From Polaromonas sp. P2-4 (GTDB taxonomy: Bacteria; Pseudomonadota; Gammaproteobacteria; Burkholderiales; Burkholderiaceae_C): a stretch of DNA of 64,000 nt. The translations under genes were made by a program, and so were the position numbers. The notes beneath the pieces were generated by a model, which was not told the origin of the DNA, did not search any database, and was given only the letters and a program-made list of their open reading frames with translations. The stretch lies in contig CP087965.1 of the NCBI GenBank assembly GCA_024703855.1, positions 2,472,001 to 2,536,000 of the forward strand, written 5' to 3'. This document shows, one piece after another, positions 40,184 to 49,967 of this stretch (position 1 is the first letter of the stretch; each line of letters begins with the position of its first letter).

Positions 40184-41006
40184 GTGGTGCAAGCACTGCG
40201 GCGGAAGGTTGGGATTGCCACGCCCACCTGTTCGGCCCCTACGATCGCTTTCCGCTCGCTGCCGAGCGCAGCTACACGCCGCCCGGAGGCGGTCGAGTCG
40301 CAGTATCTGGCGCTGCTAGCGCGGCTCGGCCTTGCGAACGGCGTGCTGGTGCATCCGAGCGCTTACGGCGATGACCATTCGCTGCTGCTGCATGCGCTGG
40401 CGACGCAGCCCGCGCTGCGCGGTGTGGTGGTGGTGCGACCGGGCAGCCCGCTGGCGCTCGCCGGCCTGCGCGAGCGCGGCGTACGCGGCGCGCGCTTCAG
40501 CCACCGCAGCGGCGCCGGCGCCAATTTCGCCGGCAGCGCTTCTTTCGACGACCTGCGCGCGCTGGCACCGGCGCTGGCCGAGGCCGGCCTGCACGCCGAA
40601 CTGTGGACCGACTGCCAGGCGCTGCAGGGCATCGCGGCGGAGGTGAAGGCGCTGCCCGTGCCGGTCGTGATCGACCATATGGGCGGCTTCGACGTGAACG
40701 CGGGCACCGACGACCCGGGCTTTCGCACGCTGCTCGATCTGCTCGCTTCAGGCAAGGTCTGGGTCAAGCTCTGCGCCTACCTGCAACCTGCTGAACGCGC
40801 CCGACTGGCAAGCCGGCCGGCTGTTCCAGCAAAAGATGATCGAAGCCAACCCCGAGCGGCTGGTGTGGGGCAGCGACTGGCCGCACCTGCGGGTGACGCC
40901 AGTGCCCGACGCCACGCAACTGCTCACGATGTTCAAAGACTGGGCCGGCAGCCAGGCCGTCGCAAACCAGGTGCTCCGCATCAACCCCGAGAGCCTGTAC
41001 CAATAA
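40180..41006 (+). CDS. Amidohydrolase-2 family protein (2-pyrone-4,6-dicarboxylate hydrolase-like), two frameshifts
   Basis: Start 40180 (MSGASTAAEGWDCHAHLFGPYDRFPL): DCHAHLFGP is the metal-binding start of amidohydrolase-2 proteins. The frame changes near 40283 and resumes SQYLALLARLGLANGVLVHPSAYGDDHSLLL. Then GVRGARFS, VVIDHMGGFDV and GKVWVKLCAY. After a frame change near 40790 come FQQKMIEANPERLVWGSDWPHLRV (catalytic Asp) and the end VANQVLRINPESLY, TAA 41004. About 275 aa. Acts on lactone or pyrone intermediates of aromatic degradation, consistent with the coupled CMD gene. Confidence 0.82.
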
Positions 41007-41160
41007 ACGACGTGCGCCAAACCGGCTCTCGGCTTCGGTCGTCGGGTCCGGCACTTGCCGGCGCCATCGTGGCTGCGTTCGGCCTCGCCGCCTGTGGCCA
41101 CCGCGGCGAGGTCATGGCCGACGGCGCGGCCGTCAACACGCCCCAGGCCTGGGCCGGGCG

Positions 41161-41307
41161 ATGGCAACGCCGGCACTGCGCGCACAGCTGACGACCCTCG
41201 GCATCTAGCCCACCTTCAGTGGTCCCGAGGCCTTCGGCGCGCTGATCCGCAGCGAGATCCCCAAGTGGGCCGAGATCGTCAGGAAATCCGGCGCGACGGA
41301 GGAGTGA
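41161..41307 (+). pseudogene. C-terminal fragment of a Bug (TctC) solute receptor, with a nonsense codon
   Basis: Reads PALRAQLTTLGI-stop-PTFSGPEAFGALIRSEIPKWAEIVRKSGATEE, the standard last ~45 residues of Bug receptors. The TAG (41206-41208) stands where homologues have Glu (GAG to TAG). No upstream part of the gene is present; 41007-41160 before it is unrecognised sequence. A clear remnant. Confidence 0.8.
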
Positions 41308-41323
41308 GGCGGTGCGCTGACGC

Positions 41324-41490
41324 TCAGCACCCCTGGCAGCGGAGCGTGCGCTTTTCAAGAAAGGCGCATTCCTTCCTCCGGGTCCTCGGGTCGAACAGGC
41401 GCTCGAAGTATCGGCGCTTGCGGGCGAGCGCGGATTCGATCGGCACGTCACTGCCGATCCGTACCGCATCGCGGGCCTGATGGATTCGGC
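41324..41490 (-). pseudogene. C-terminal fragment of an enoyl-CoA hydratase
   Basis: On the minus strand from about 41490: DAVRIGSDVPIESALARKRRYFERLFD, then (a two-base frame slip) EDPEEGMR, then FLEKRTLRCQGC and TGA at 41324. The pattern PIESALARERRYFERLF ... FLEKR is the common C-terminus of crotonases in CoA-linked catabolism. The catalytic part is missing. Confidence 0.65.
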
Positions 41491-41504
41491 GCCTATCCAG
41501 TTGC

Positions 41505-41562
41505 CATTATTTTGATAGCCATCCGTGTCAGCCAGACGGCCGCTGGTGACCAATTTTTCTTG
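41505..41562. repeat. Dispersed ~50-bp repeat, copy 4 of 7 (diverged)
   Basis: ATTATTTTGATAGCCATCCG then CGGCCGCTGGTGACCAATTTTTC. First block well conserved, second block diverged. The rest of 41563-41727 holds no gene I can support. Confidence 0.55.
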
Positions 41563-41727
41563 ACTCTTCAGCGGGCGGCCGGGGGCGGCCGCGAAGCCGA
41601 TGCACGGCCCCAGAACATCGAGCCGAAGGGACAGTTGACGCGCTTGCGCATTGCACCATCGGCCGAAGCGATGCCCCGGTACACCGCATCGGCGGTCGCT
41701 CCTTGCGGCAGCGAGGGGCCGTGATGG

Positions 41728-42540
41728 CTAGCGCGCCGGAATTGCCCGGAGACGGCTTCTGAAAAACGCAACTTGCGCATTGGCCAGAGATTGGCTCGTT
41801 GCCACTGGCCAGTAACTCACGATCGCGATAACAGTGCGGGCGGCCGGCTCGATGTAGATGGTTTGTCCATTTATGCCTCGGGCACCATAGCCTGCCGCCC
41901 CTGACTGTCCACCAAAAGTAACCTGTAACCCGGTCCCTCATTGGTCCGCGCGGTGGATTCCCTCACCCACGCCGCTGGTACCACCTGCCGGCCATGCGCC
42001 ACTCCATTGTCGAGCATCAATTTCCCTGAGTCGCGCGTAGTCGCGAAGGCTTGCCTGAAAGCCCCGCTCCGTAGAAGATTCTGGGTTCTTGAGGCTTGCC
42101 TTACTGGACCCAATAGGCGTCCGTCTCCATACCGGCCGGCTGCCAAAGTTTTTCCGACATGTAGGCAGCCAACGGTCGGCGCACTGCGCGCTCAAGAGCC
42201 CATCCCACGATGCAGGTATCGAGCGTCGAGTAGTTGAACTTCGTGCCAGGCGGAATGGCCGCCTTGGCTTTGTATGCGTAGTCCTCGTAGTAGGCCTTCG
42301 CTTCATTGAGCAAAAGGTCCCGGTGCTTATCAAGTTCGCTCCCCGGCGTGTAGATCTCTTTCCAATCAGTTCCGGACCGCATCATCATGCAGATTCTTGA
42401 TCGAGACACCGTCGTACCCGGTATTCTTCAGCTCCGGCAAATATTTCGTCACTGGGTCGTCGACGCTTGTGATCAAACCGTCTTGAATCGCGATGCCAAT
42501 GAGTATCGAAATCACGGACTTGGAAGCGGCCTGGCGCCGC
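41728..42540 (-). pseudogene. Truncated class C beta-lactamase-type serine hydrolase
   Basis: Begins at the junction with the GST stop: QAASKSVISILIGIAIQDGLI, with SKSV being the SxxK catalytic motif. Continues SVDDPVTKYLPELKNTGYDGVSIKNLHMMMRSGTDW, then NYSTLDTCIVGWALERA (YxN-like YST), LWQPAGMETDAYW, NGVAHGRQVVPAAWV and YGARGINGQTIYIEP, to the stop at 41728. At least four frame changes occur and 100-150 N-terminal residues before SxxK are missing. So 5' truncation at about 42540, not only indels: a genuine pseudogene. Confidence 0.8.
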
Positions 42541-43158
42541 TCAGCCATCGACCGGCTCCGTGGCCTGGAAGGAAGGCCGGTCACACAGCGTCGCGAACCA
42601 GTCCGCGAGCCGCGGCGCCAGTTCGCGCCAGCCCAGCGCGCCAAAACGGTAGTCGAGATAGCCGAGCGCGCAGCCGAGCGTCACGTGGCCGATGGAGAAC
42701 GGCGCAGCGCCGAGCGCCTCGGCCTCGGTGTCGAGCAGCTTCAGCGAGGCGCGGGTCTTGAGTTCAAAGGCATCCAGCAACGCTTCGAGCGGATGCTCGC
42801 GTTCGCGTTCGTTGCGCCAGAGGATCAGCATGTCGAGCAGCCCGTCGCCCAGAGCATGCCAGCGCAGCGCCTGCCATCGCGCGTCGCCCTGCGGCGGGAA
42901 CAGCGTTCCTCCGGCCAGGTCGTTCAGGTACTCGCAGATCACGATCGAATCGAACAAGGTCGACCCGTCTTCGCGCACCAGCGTCGGAATCTTCGACAGC
43001 GGGTTGTCCGCCATGAGGGACGGATTGGGCTTGAGCATCGCGGCGACCGAGCGCACGAGTTCGAGTTTCGGCAACAGCCCGAGCTCGTGCGCGCAGATCA
43101 TCACCTTGCGCACATAAGGTGACTTCGGCGACCAATGCAGCTTCATCGTCGTGGACAT
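42541..43158 (-). CDS. Glutathione S-transferase family protein
   Basis: 205 aa, intact. Start 43158 (MSTTMKLHWSPKSPYVRKVMICAHELG): the thioredoxin-like N-terminal domain has SPYVRKV at the active-site turn and NPLSKIPTLVREDGSTLFDSIVICEYL (cis-Pro and the Ser-binding DS pair). The helical C-terminal domain contains FSIGHVTLGCALGYLDYRF. The start codon overlaps the stop of the upstream CoA-transferase (TGATG), so they form an operon. GST-fold proteins often accompany aromatic or CoA-linked catabolic clusters as isomerases or conjugating enzymes. Confidence 0.87.
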   Translation of the reverse strand: MSTTMKLHWSPKSPYVRKVMICAHELGLLPKLELVRSVAAMLKPNPSLMADNPLSKIPTLVREDGSTLFDSIVICEYLNDLAGGTLFPPQGDARWQALRWHALGDGLLDMLILWRNEREREHPLEALLDAFELKTRASLKLLDTEAEALGAAPFSIGHVTLGCALGYLDYRFGALGWRELAPRLADWFATLCDRPSFQATEPVDG

Positions 43159-44387
43159 CAGATTGCTCCGGCGCCGCGCAGCGCTTCGATGCCGGCCGCG
43201 CTGTAGCCCAGCTCGGCCAGGATGTCCTCGCTGTGCTGGCCGAGCAGCGGCGGCGCGCTTTGCGTTTGCAGCGGCACATCGGCAAAGCGCATCGGGCTGG
43301 CAACCTGCGGCGCGTCGACGCCGCTCGGATGCGATACGTAGCGCAGCATCTCGCGGGCCTTGACCTGCGGCTCATTGAAGACGTCGGCCACCGAGTTGAT
43401 AGCGCCGCAGGGCACGCCGGCCTTGTCGAGCGCAGCAATCAGGCTGTTCCGCTCCCACTTGGCGAACATGTCGCGCAGCAGGACCGACAACTCGCCGATA
43501 TTGCGCACGCGCTGCGCATTGGTGGCGAAGCGTTCGTCCTTCACCCAGTCGGTTTGGCCGAAGACTTCGCACAGCTTGGCGAACTGGCCGTCGTTGCCGA
43601 CCACCAGGATCACGTCGCCATCGGCGCAGGCATACACGTCCTGCGGCTGGATGTTGGGATGCGCGTTGCCGTTGCGCTGAGGCACCTTCCCCGACACCAG
43701 GTAGTTCATCGCCTGGTTCGAAAGCGTGGCGACCTGCACATCGAGCATGGCGATGTCGATGGCGTCGCCCACACCGCTTTCGTTCCGGCGCGCCAGCGCG
43801 GCCAACACCGAGACGGCGGTGTACATGCCGGTCATCAGGTCGACGATCGGGATGCCGACCTTTTGCGGGCCGCCACCGGGCCGGCCGTCGTGCTCGCCCG
43901 TCACGCTCATCAGGCCGCCCATCGCCTGGATCAGGAAGTCGTAGGCCGGCTGGTCGCGGCGCGGGCCGGTCTGGCCGAAGCCGGTGACAGAGCAGTAGAT
44001 AAGCCTGGGATTGACCTTGCGCAGCGAAGCCTCGTCGAGGCCGTAGCGCGCCAGCGTGCCGACCTTGTAGTTCTCGAGCACGATGTCGGCGCGCGCGGCG
44101 AGCTCCTTGATGATCTTCTGGCCCTCGGGCTTTTCCAGGCTCACCGTGATCGAGCGCTTGCCGCGATTGACGGCAAGGTAGTAGCCGGCTTCCCTGGTGT
44201 CTCTGCCTTCGGCATCTTTCAGGAACGGTGGGCCCCAGGAGCGCGTGTCGTCGCCAGCGCCGGGCCGCTCGACTTTGATGACCTCGGCACCGAGGTCTGC
44301 CAGGATCTGGCCGGCCCAGGGGGCCGCGAGGATGCGGCCGAGGTCGAGTACCCGCACGTGCGACAGCGGGCCTTTGGTGGTGGTCAT
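43158..44387 (-). CDS. CaiB/BaiF family CoA-transferase
   Basis: 409 aa, intact. Start 44387 (MTTTKGPLSHVRVLDLGRILAAPWAGQILADLGAEVIKVERPGAGD), the family's N-terminal signature. Then YYLAVNRGKRSITVSLEKPEGQ, LIYCSVTGFGQTGPRRDQPAYDFLIQAMGGLM, and GIPIVDLMTGMYTAVSVLAAL, which carries the catalytic Asp. C-terminal AGVPCGAINSVADVFNEPQV. Transfers CoA between organic acids (type III transferase), probably activating the substrate taken up by the divergent Bug receptor at 44618. A 3' fragment of another family member is at 49552. Confidence 0.9.
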   Translation of the reverse strand: MTTTKGPLSHVRVLDLGRILAAPWAGQILADLGAEVIKVERPGAGDDTRSWGPPFLKDAEGRDTREAGYYLAVNRGKRSITVSLEKPEGQKIIKELAARADIVLENYKVGTLARYGLDEASLRKVNPRLIYCSVTGFGQTGPRRDQPAYDFLIQAMGGLMSVTGEHDGRPGGGPQKVGIPIVDLMTGMYTAVSVLAALARRNESGVGDAIDIAMLDVQVATLSNQAMNYLVSGKVPQRNGNAHPNIQPQDVYACADGDVILVVGNDGQFAKLCEVFGQTDWVKDERFATNAQRVRNIGELSVLLRDMFAKWERNSLIAALDKAGVPCGAINSVADVFNEPQVKAREMLRYVSHPSGVDAPQVASPMRFADVPLQTQSAPPLLGQHSEDILAELGYSAAGIEALRGAGAI

Positions 44388-44505
44388 TCGAAATCTCCTT
44401 GGATGAGCCCACATTTTGTGGCGACGAAGCGGCCCGTGCTACAGGCCACGCGTCAACCCTGCAATGTGCTTTTGCGCATAGCTGAGGCCTGCTGGCGAGG
44501 GCACT

Positions 44506-44520
44506 GCATAGCAGCTATGC
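44506..44520. promoter_or_regulatory. Palindrome in the CoA-transferase/Bug divergent promoter
   Basis: GCATAG-CAG-CTATGC, a perfect 6-bp inverted repeat in the 230-bp divergent gap 44388-44617. GCATAGC also occurs at 44476-44482. A candidate operator for a regulator not in the immediate neighbourhood. Confidence 0.4.
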
Positions 44521-44617
44521 CTGAGAGCAGGATGGCACGACACGTTCTTTCCCATAGAGTTCCAACAGTGACCCAAACGTGCCTACTAAACTTATCCACA
44601 ACGCCGAGACATTGACC

Positions 44618-45585
44618 ATGAAAATACTCTTCCGATCCGCCGCCGCACTGGCCCTGACATTGGCTGCGGCCCCGGGATGGGCGCAGGCCTATCCAAGCAA
44701 GCCGATTCGCGTGATCGTGCCCTTTCCGGCCGGCGGCCCGGTCGACCAGACCGCGCGCGCCCTCGGCGCAAAACTCAGTACGGCGCTCGGTCAGCCGATC
44801 ATCATCGAAAACAAGGGGGCGCCGGGGGCGTGCTCGGCGCCGACGCGGTCGCCAAGGCGCCGGCCGATGGCTACACGCTGCTGTTCTCGTCGGCCGGCGC
44901 GTTGTCAATTGTGCCGAACATCGCGCCGTCGATGCCCTACAACCCGCAGAAGGATTTGCTGGCCGTGACCCAGGCGCTCAAGGTGCCGACCGTGCTGGTG
45001 GTGTCCACCAACTCGAAGTACAAGACCTTCGCCGATCTGATGAGCTTCGCCAAGGCGAATCCCGACAAGGTCAACTACGGCTCCGCCGGTAGCGGCACCA
45101 CCACGCACCTCGAGGTGGAATTGCTCAAGCGGGAGGCCAAGCTGAGCATGAACCACATTCCCTATCGCGGCGCAGCACCCGGCCTGACCGACCTGATGGG
45201 TGGACAGGTCGACCTGATGATGGTCGACGTGCCGGTGGTGCTCCCCTTCATCAAGGCGGGCAAGCTGCGGGCGCTCGCGGTGACCAGCGCCACGCGCATT
45301 CCGGTGCTCAAGGACGTACAGACCACGGCCGAACTCGGCCTGCCCAAGGTGGAGGTCTACAACTGGTACGGCATGCTCGCCCCGGCACGCACGCCGCCCG
45401 AGATCGTCAACAGGATGTACGGCGCCGTTGGCGCCGCGCTGCGCTCACCCGACTTGAAGGAACAGTTCGCGCAGCAAGGGGTGGAAGTGGTCGCCAGCAA
45501 GCCTGAAGAATTCGGCCCATTCATCTTCGCCGAGACGGCGCGCTGGGGTGCGCTGGCAAAGGCGGTGGGCGCCAAGTTGGACTGA
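44618..45585 (+). CDS. Bug-family (TctC) tripartite tricarboxylate receptor, one frameshift
   Basis: Periplasmic binding protein for a carboxylate. Start 44618, signal peptide [29 protein letters not shown]. Family landmarks: [31 protein letters not shown] (at the frame change near 44825), [60 protein letters not shown] and [13 protein letters not shown]. About 322 aa. No TctA/TctB permease is nearby, as is usual for Bug proteins in Burkholderiales. Its last ~54 codons and 55 bp of 3' flank are duplicated at 49806. Confidence 0.87.
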
Positions 45586-45640
45586 TTTCGGACGTGGTCA
45601 GTCGAGACCCTTACCTTCAGGCTTCAGCGCCTCGCGAACG
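45424..45640 (+). repeat. ~215-bp repeat (Bug 3' end and flank), copy 1
   Basis: Matches 49806-50018 at about 90% of positions, from GCCGT(T/C)GGCGCCGCGC to TTACCTTCAGGCTTCAG and CTCGAAC or CTCGCGAAC. It includes the last 53 codons of the Bug gene and ~55 bp after the stop. Confidence 0.85.
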
Positions 45641-45910
45641 GGGCTCGTCGCCGGGCATCTGCACATGGCCCAGAACAGCGCCATCCGGTGAAACGAAGGC
45701 GATACAACCGGCCACCAGAGTCGCGACGCAGATATTGCCGGCGGCTTCGACGGCGAGGCTGTCAAAGCGCTGAAACCCTGGCATTCCGCAAATCAGACGG
45801 CCACCGAACGGCGAGGGAAATGGCACATTGCTTATGCCACCATGCTGGTCGAACACCACATCGTTCGGTGCGACAGCCGATTCGCTCCACAGTGCGTATA
45901 CAGCGTCCTG
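45641..45910 (-). pseudogene. Internal fragment of an SMP-30/gluconolactonase-type lactonase
   Basis: On the minus strand: LYTHCGANRLSAPNDVVFDQHGG (with one frame slip near 45865), then NVPFPSPFGGRLICGMPGFQRFDSLAVEAAGNICVATLVAGCIAFVSPDGAVLGHVQMPGDEP. APNDVVFD is the metal-binding PND motif of the family. Both ends are missing: the fragment stops exactly where the Bug-flank repeat begins (45640). Confidence 0.75.
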
Positions 45911-45939
45911 AGTTCGCTTGAGACCAGGGTCAGCCTGGC

Positions 45940-46901
45940 TCAGGCCGAATGTCTGCGCAGGAACGCCAGCACGGTCTGGTTAAAAACGGCGGGTTGCTCC
46001 CAGTTCGCGCAGTGTCCGGCCTCCGTCACGATCGAGACTTCGGCATGGGGCATGTGCGAGGCCTGCATGCGCAGCAGCGCCGGGGGGTGTACAGATCGCC
46101 GTCGCCGGTCACCAGCAGCGTGGGATGCTTGATGCTCTCCAGCCGCGCCCAAGTCAGCGGATGTACGCGTTTCGGATTGATGCGCACGCCGGAGATGGCC
46201 GCGTGTTCCAGTTTCATCCAGGCATCGAGGCCCGCGGGATTCCCGGCGCGGTAGGACGGGTGCAACTCCTTGAACTCGCTGGGCAAGGCACCGAATTGCT
46301 TCGGCCGCAGGCGCGCATTCGCTTCCGCATAGTCTTTCTCCGAAGCTTCGATACCCATGTACGACGACGCAATCGTCAGACTGCGGACCTTCTGCGGATA
46401 CACCAGCGCGAAATCGAGCGCAAAGAAGCCGCCGTGGGCGAGTGCGACCAGATGCACTTTGTCGAGCTTGAGGTGGTTCAACAGGTGGTTGAGATCTTCC
46501 GACGCCAAGCCCGGTTCCGCCGGATTGCCCGCCTCCGAGCGGAAATACCCGCGGCGCGAATACCCGATGGCACGAAAGCCGGCGGCTGCGAACACCGGTT
46601 GCTGGCATCCCCATCCCGCGCCGCTCTGGGTGCCGGCGTGCATGAACACCACCGCCGGGCCGCTACCGCCCGTGTCCCAGTACCAGAGCTTGGCGCCCAG
46701 CACGTCGACCATTCCCTCGGTGGCTGGCGCCTGGAGAGGCATTTCGGCGGGCACCCATACCGGCGCGGGCGCCGCAGCGGCCGTCGTCGTCGCAAGCGCC
46801 GCAACGCCTGCCACGCCACCGGCCAGCGCCGCCATCTTGAACAATTCACGGCGACGCAGCCCGTGGTTTTCGGGTTCGGTTGTTGGTGCTTCAATGGTCA
46901 T
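45940..46901 (-). CDS. Tat-exported alpha/beta-hydrolase, one frameshift
   Basis: Start 46901 (MTIEAPTTEPENHG) with AAGGAGAC upstream. Twin-arginine signal RRRELFKMAALAGGVAGVAAL ending near TTTAAAA. Hydrolase domain: MVDVLGAKLWYWDTGGSGPAVVFMHAG, WGCQQPVFAAAGFRAIGYSRRGYFRS, LVALAHGGFFALDFALVYP. The nucleophile elbow reads ALAHGG, so His stands where Ser is usual. The frame changes near 46085; the tail HAEVSIVTEAGHCANWEQPAVFNQTVLAFL carries the catalytic His. About 320 aa. Start is 53 bp downstream of the acyl-CoA dehydrogenase remnant. The Ser-to-His change in the elbow makes the activity uncertain. Confidence 0.78.
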
Positions 46902-46953
46902 GTTGTCTCCTTCTTGTGGTTGCAATGAAAAAGGGCAGAGGTTGTGCAACCGC

Positions 46954-47610
46954 TCAGCCCGGCAGTTTCAGCACGGACTTGGCCAGGATGTTGCGCTGTA
47001 TCTCGTTGCTGCCGGCAAAGATCTTGGCGCCAATCGCGTTGAACAAGGGCGCCACAACGTGCAGGTCAATCTCGTCAGTCTTGCAGTGGTCGCGCAGCCC
47101 GCCGTAGTCCTGCGCCGACTCGATCAGCAGCAACGCGAGGCGTTCGTAGGTTTCGGTGGACCAGATTTTGAGCATCGAAATGCTCGGGGGGATGGGCTCG
47201 CCGCGTTTGGCCAGCGCGGCGTAGGCGGCGCCAAGGTCGACGGTATCGAGCTGCAACTCGGCGAAGCGCGCGACAAAGGCGGGGTCATCGAACAGGCCGC
47301 GCTGGCGCGCCAGTTTCTCCACCTGGTGCAAGGTGTGCTGCGCGTGATTCGGGCTGCCGATGAACAGGCGCTCGAATCCCGGCAAGGCCTTGGCCACCGT
47401 CCAGCCCTGGTTCAATTCACCGACCAGGTTTTCCCAGGGCACGCGCACGTTGTCGAAGAAGACCTCACAAAACTCCTTCTCCGCGGCGATGTTCCTGATC
47501 GGTCGCACCGTGATGCCCGGTGTTTTCAGGTCCACCAGCAGAAAGCTGATGCCGGCCTGCTTCTTCACCGTCTTGTCGGTGCGCACCAGCATGAACATAT
47601 GGGTGCCGCC
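46954..47610 (-). pseudogene. 3' part of an acyl-CoA dehydrogenase
   Basis: About 218 codons from THMFMLVRTDKTVKKQAGISFLLVDLKTPGITVRPI to EIQRNILAKSVLKLPG. This is the middle and C-terminal domain (VFFDNVRVPWENLVGELNQGW; FAGSNEIQRNI with the catalytic-domain end). The N-terminal domain, about 170 residues, is absent. In the given sequence the frame is continuous with the upstream tannase-like gene, but only because of an indel at the tannase end. A start codon of its own (ATG inside THMFM) would give a non-functional protein. Confidence 0.8.
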
Positions 47611-47635
47611 TCGGCACCGGTGCTTCGGCAATGCT

Positions 47636-49398
47636 TCACGTACCGCAGACAAAGCTCGCGGCCTGCTTGGGATCCCCAGAGCCTTTGTAGCGCGGAATTG
47701 CGGATAGCGACACATCGGCTTGGTGGCGGTCACGGCATATGGAGGCACTTTGCCTTTCGCGCTGACCACAGGAGCGTCCGGCGGTGTCACATTTTTCTCC
47801 ACCCAGTCGGTCGCCATTTGGATGAGGTCAACATATTGGGGTATGGCTTCACCAGTCGTGGTGCTCACGCCGTCGCCCCCATGACTTGTGTTGGGCAGGA
47901 CATAGTAGCGCACATGCGCATCCACGGTAGCCTGTCCAAACTTCGCGGTCACCGCGTCGTAGTAACGCATCATGATCTGCGGATTCGAGTTGTAATCGGA
48001 ACCACTGTTCTTGACAATCATGCGGCCACCACGCGCAAAGAACCTGGATAGGTCGGGGTTGGTGGAGTCGATGAGGTTTGACGCCGTTTGAATCTTGTCC
48101 TTGAATGGCGCGATGGAAAAGTTGAGCAAATTGAAGCTTGGGTCTTTTAGGATTCCATACATCAACGTCGCGCCCGGTTGGCCCAGCGCGGGTTGCGACG
48201 ACAGGCTTGGCTGCGGATTGATATTCAAAAAGCCGGAGAGCCCTTCACGCCCCGTTCCGTAACCCGGAAAGGAAGTCAATCCATTGGCAAGATCGAAGCC
48301 GAAGGCCGTGGGTGCGTGCATCTGGTTGATTGTTCCGATCTGGGCATCCGACAGACAGCTCGTCCCGGTGTCGACACCATCGGGACAGCGGATGAATAGG
48401 AACGGCTGCGCGACCTTTTGCGGATCGAACAGCGCCGTGCAGGCTTTGTAGTTGCTAATGACTCCATCGGAAATCCCATCGAGCGCATCGCACTGGCGCG
48501 TGATCTCGGCGCCGATCGTGGGCAGCTTGAATGACGGGATCCAGCCAGCACCCGTTTGCACCGTTGCCAGCAAAGTCTTGTGAATTACATGAGCCGAATA
48601 GCCGATCAAGGGCGCCGTGGCAACGATGCCATCGTAATCGTCGGGGTAGCGCTGCGCGACCTCCATGGCCTCCCTGCCGCCTTGGGACTGACCCATGAAA
48701 TAGCTGACTTTTGGCTTGGAGCCATAGAGGGCCTGGATCACGGCAAAAGCCGCATCATGCGTCTTCTTCAGTCCAGCGTGGCCGAAGTTGGTCCACGCCT
48801 CACTGTTGAGGGCCCAAGTGGCTATATTGCCAGGATCCTGGTGGCCGGAGTCCCCGCCAAAGCTGGCATACCCTTTTAGAATGGGATACTCCGCATCGGG
48901 CGGAAAGGCTGAACTGATCGGCGAGCCGCTTGCACCGATCGCTGCAAGGTTGGCCGGTAGGGTGCCATTCAATCCACCGCCGCCTACCTGAATGGATTTT
49001 TGGCTCCAGGCAGTGGGAATATTAAGCTGAAACTTGATGTTAAGGGCTGCACTATCCACCGGCAGGATGTCACCCAAAATCTGGCAATACTCAGGTGTCG
49101 CATGTCTGACGCTGATCGACGTCACCGCTTCACCTGTCGCAGGAATGACGATGGCAGACGAAATCATCGCGCCGCTTGTTGGCAATCCGATGGCGGCAGC
49201 CGGGATTTTCAAACCCGTTAGCGATGCGCATGTCACTTTGGGTAACAGTTGCGCCAACTGGCTCCTGTCAACAAACACGTCGCCAACACTTCCGCCGCCG
49301 CAGGCTGTCACGCCAGCAAGCATGACAGCTGCCAGTGCCACGTTACGCGGGATAGTGATCAATCGCGTTCGCGACTGGCAGGGAAATACAAGTCTCAT
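47636..49398 (-). CDS. Tannase/feruloyl esterase family protein
   Basis: Start 49398; the lipoprotein-like signal RNVALAAVMLAGVTAC-GGG suggests lipidation. Family features: FQLNIPTAWSQKSIQVGGGGLNG, FGGDSGHQ, WTNFGHAGLKKTHDAAFAVIQALYG, SYFMGQSQGGREAMEVAQRYP (GxSxGG nucleophile), DGIVATAPL, DALDGISDGVISNYKAC, GGRMIVKNSGSDYNSNP (Asp) and VLPNTSHGGDGV (His). The natural C-terminus YKGSGDPKQAASFVCGT with TGA at 47636-47638 is reached only after correcting one base near 47695 (CCGCGCTAC). Without that correction the frame reads on into the truncated acyl-CoA dehydrogenase, giving an 814-codon fusion. Hydrolyses aromatic or hydroxybutyrate esters. Confidence 0.82.
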
Positions 49399-49551
49399 CG
49401 TAGTGTCTTCGGTTATAGAAGCTCGATCGGCTTCATTTCAACAAGTTTAGGAGTTGCTTCCTCTCGAAGGAAGGCAGGGTTCAGACAATGCTGGTCTGCT
49501 CTTTCGGATATAGCCGGGCGCGGCTTTGTAAATCGCCGCTGATGGGCTGGG

Positions 49552-49811
49552 TTAGGAACCTGGCAGCGCATCACCACGCGCAAAGCGCAGGATCTCGTCA
49601 CGATATTCGTCCAGCCCTGGTACCGGTGGCAATTCGGCGGGATAGCCCTGTGTTGACAGGAGAATGGGGGTCACAGGCGTTCGTTGGCCACCCGTAGACT
49701 GAATCTCGGGCAGGATGCTACGGCTAACAACCTGCGGGTCGGCCATCATCGTTGCCACGTTGTTCAAGGGACCGGTCGGCACGCCAGCCTCATCGAGGCT
49801 CGCCAGCCGTC
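49552..49811 (-). pseudogene. C-terminal fragment of a CaiB/BaiF CoA-transferase
   Basis: LASLDEAGVPTGPLNNVATMMADPQVVSRSILPEI, then TPVTPILLSTQGYPAELPPVPGLDEYRDEIL to the stop at 49552. These are the last ~85 residues of a type III CoA-transferase. Homology breaks off at about 49806-49811, exactly where the Bug fragment on the other strand begins. Confidence 0.8.
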
Positions 49812-49967
49812 GGCGCCGCGCGGCGCTCACCCGACCTGACGGAACAGTTCGCGCAACAAGGGGTGGAAGTGGTCGCCAGCAAGCCTGAAAAATTCGGCCC
49901 GTTCATCTTCGCGGAGTCGGCGCGCTCGGGTGCGCTGGCAAAGGCGGTGGGCGCCAAGTTGGACTGA
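49806..49967 (+). pseudogene. C-terminal fragment of a Bug receptor (duplicate of 45424-45585)
   Basis: Reads [53 protein letters not shown] and TGA at 49965, against [31 protein letters not shown] in the intact gene. No 5' part. With 51 bp of shared 3' flank it forms copy 2 of the ~215-bp repeat (to about 50018). Confidence 0.85.

Noticed and set aside
41563..41727. Short minus-strand ORF (containing VNCPFGSMFWGRA)
   Set aside because: Looks partly protein-like but matches no family I can name and has no start or ribosome binding site; left unassigned.
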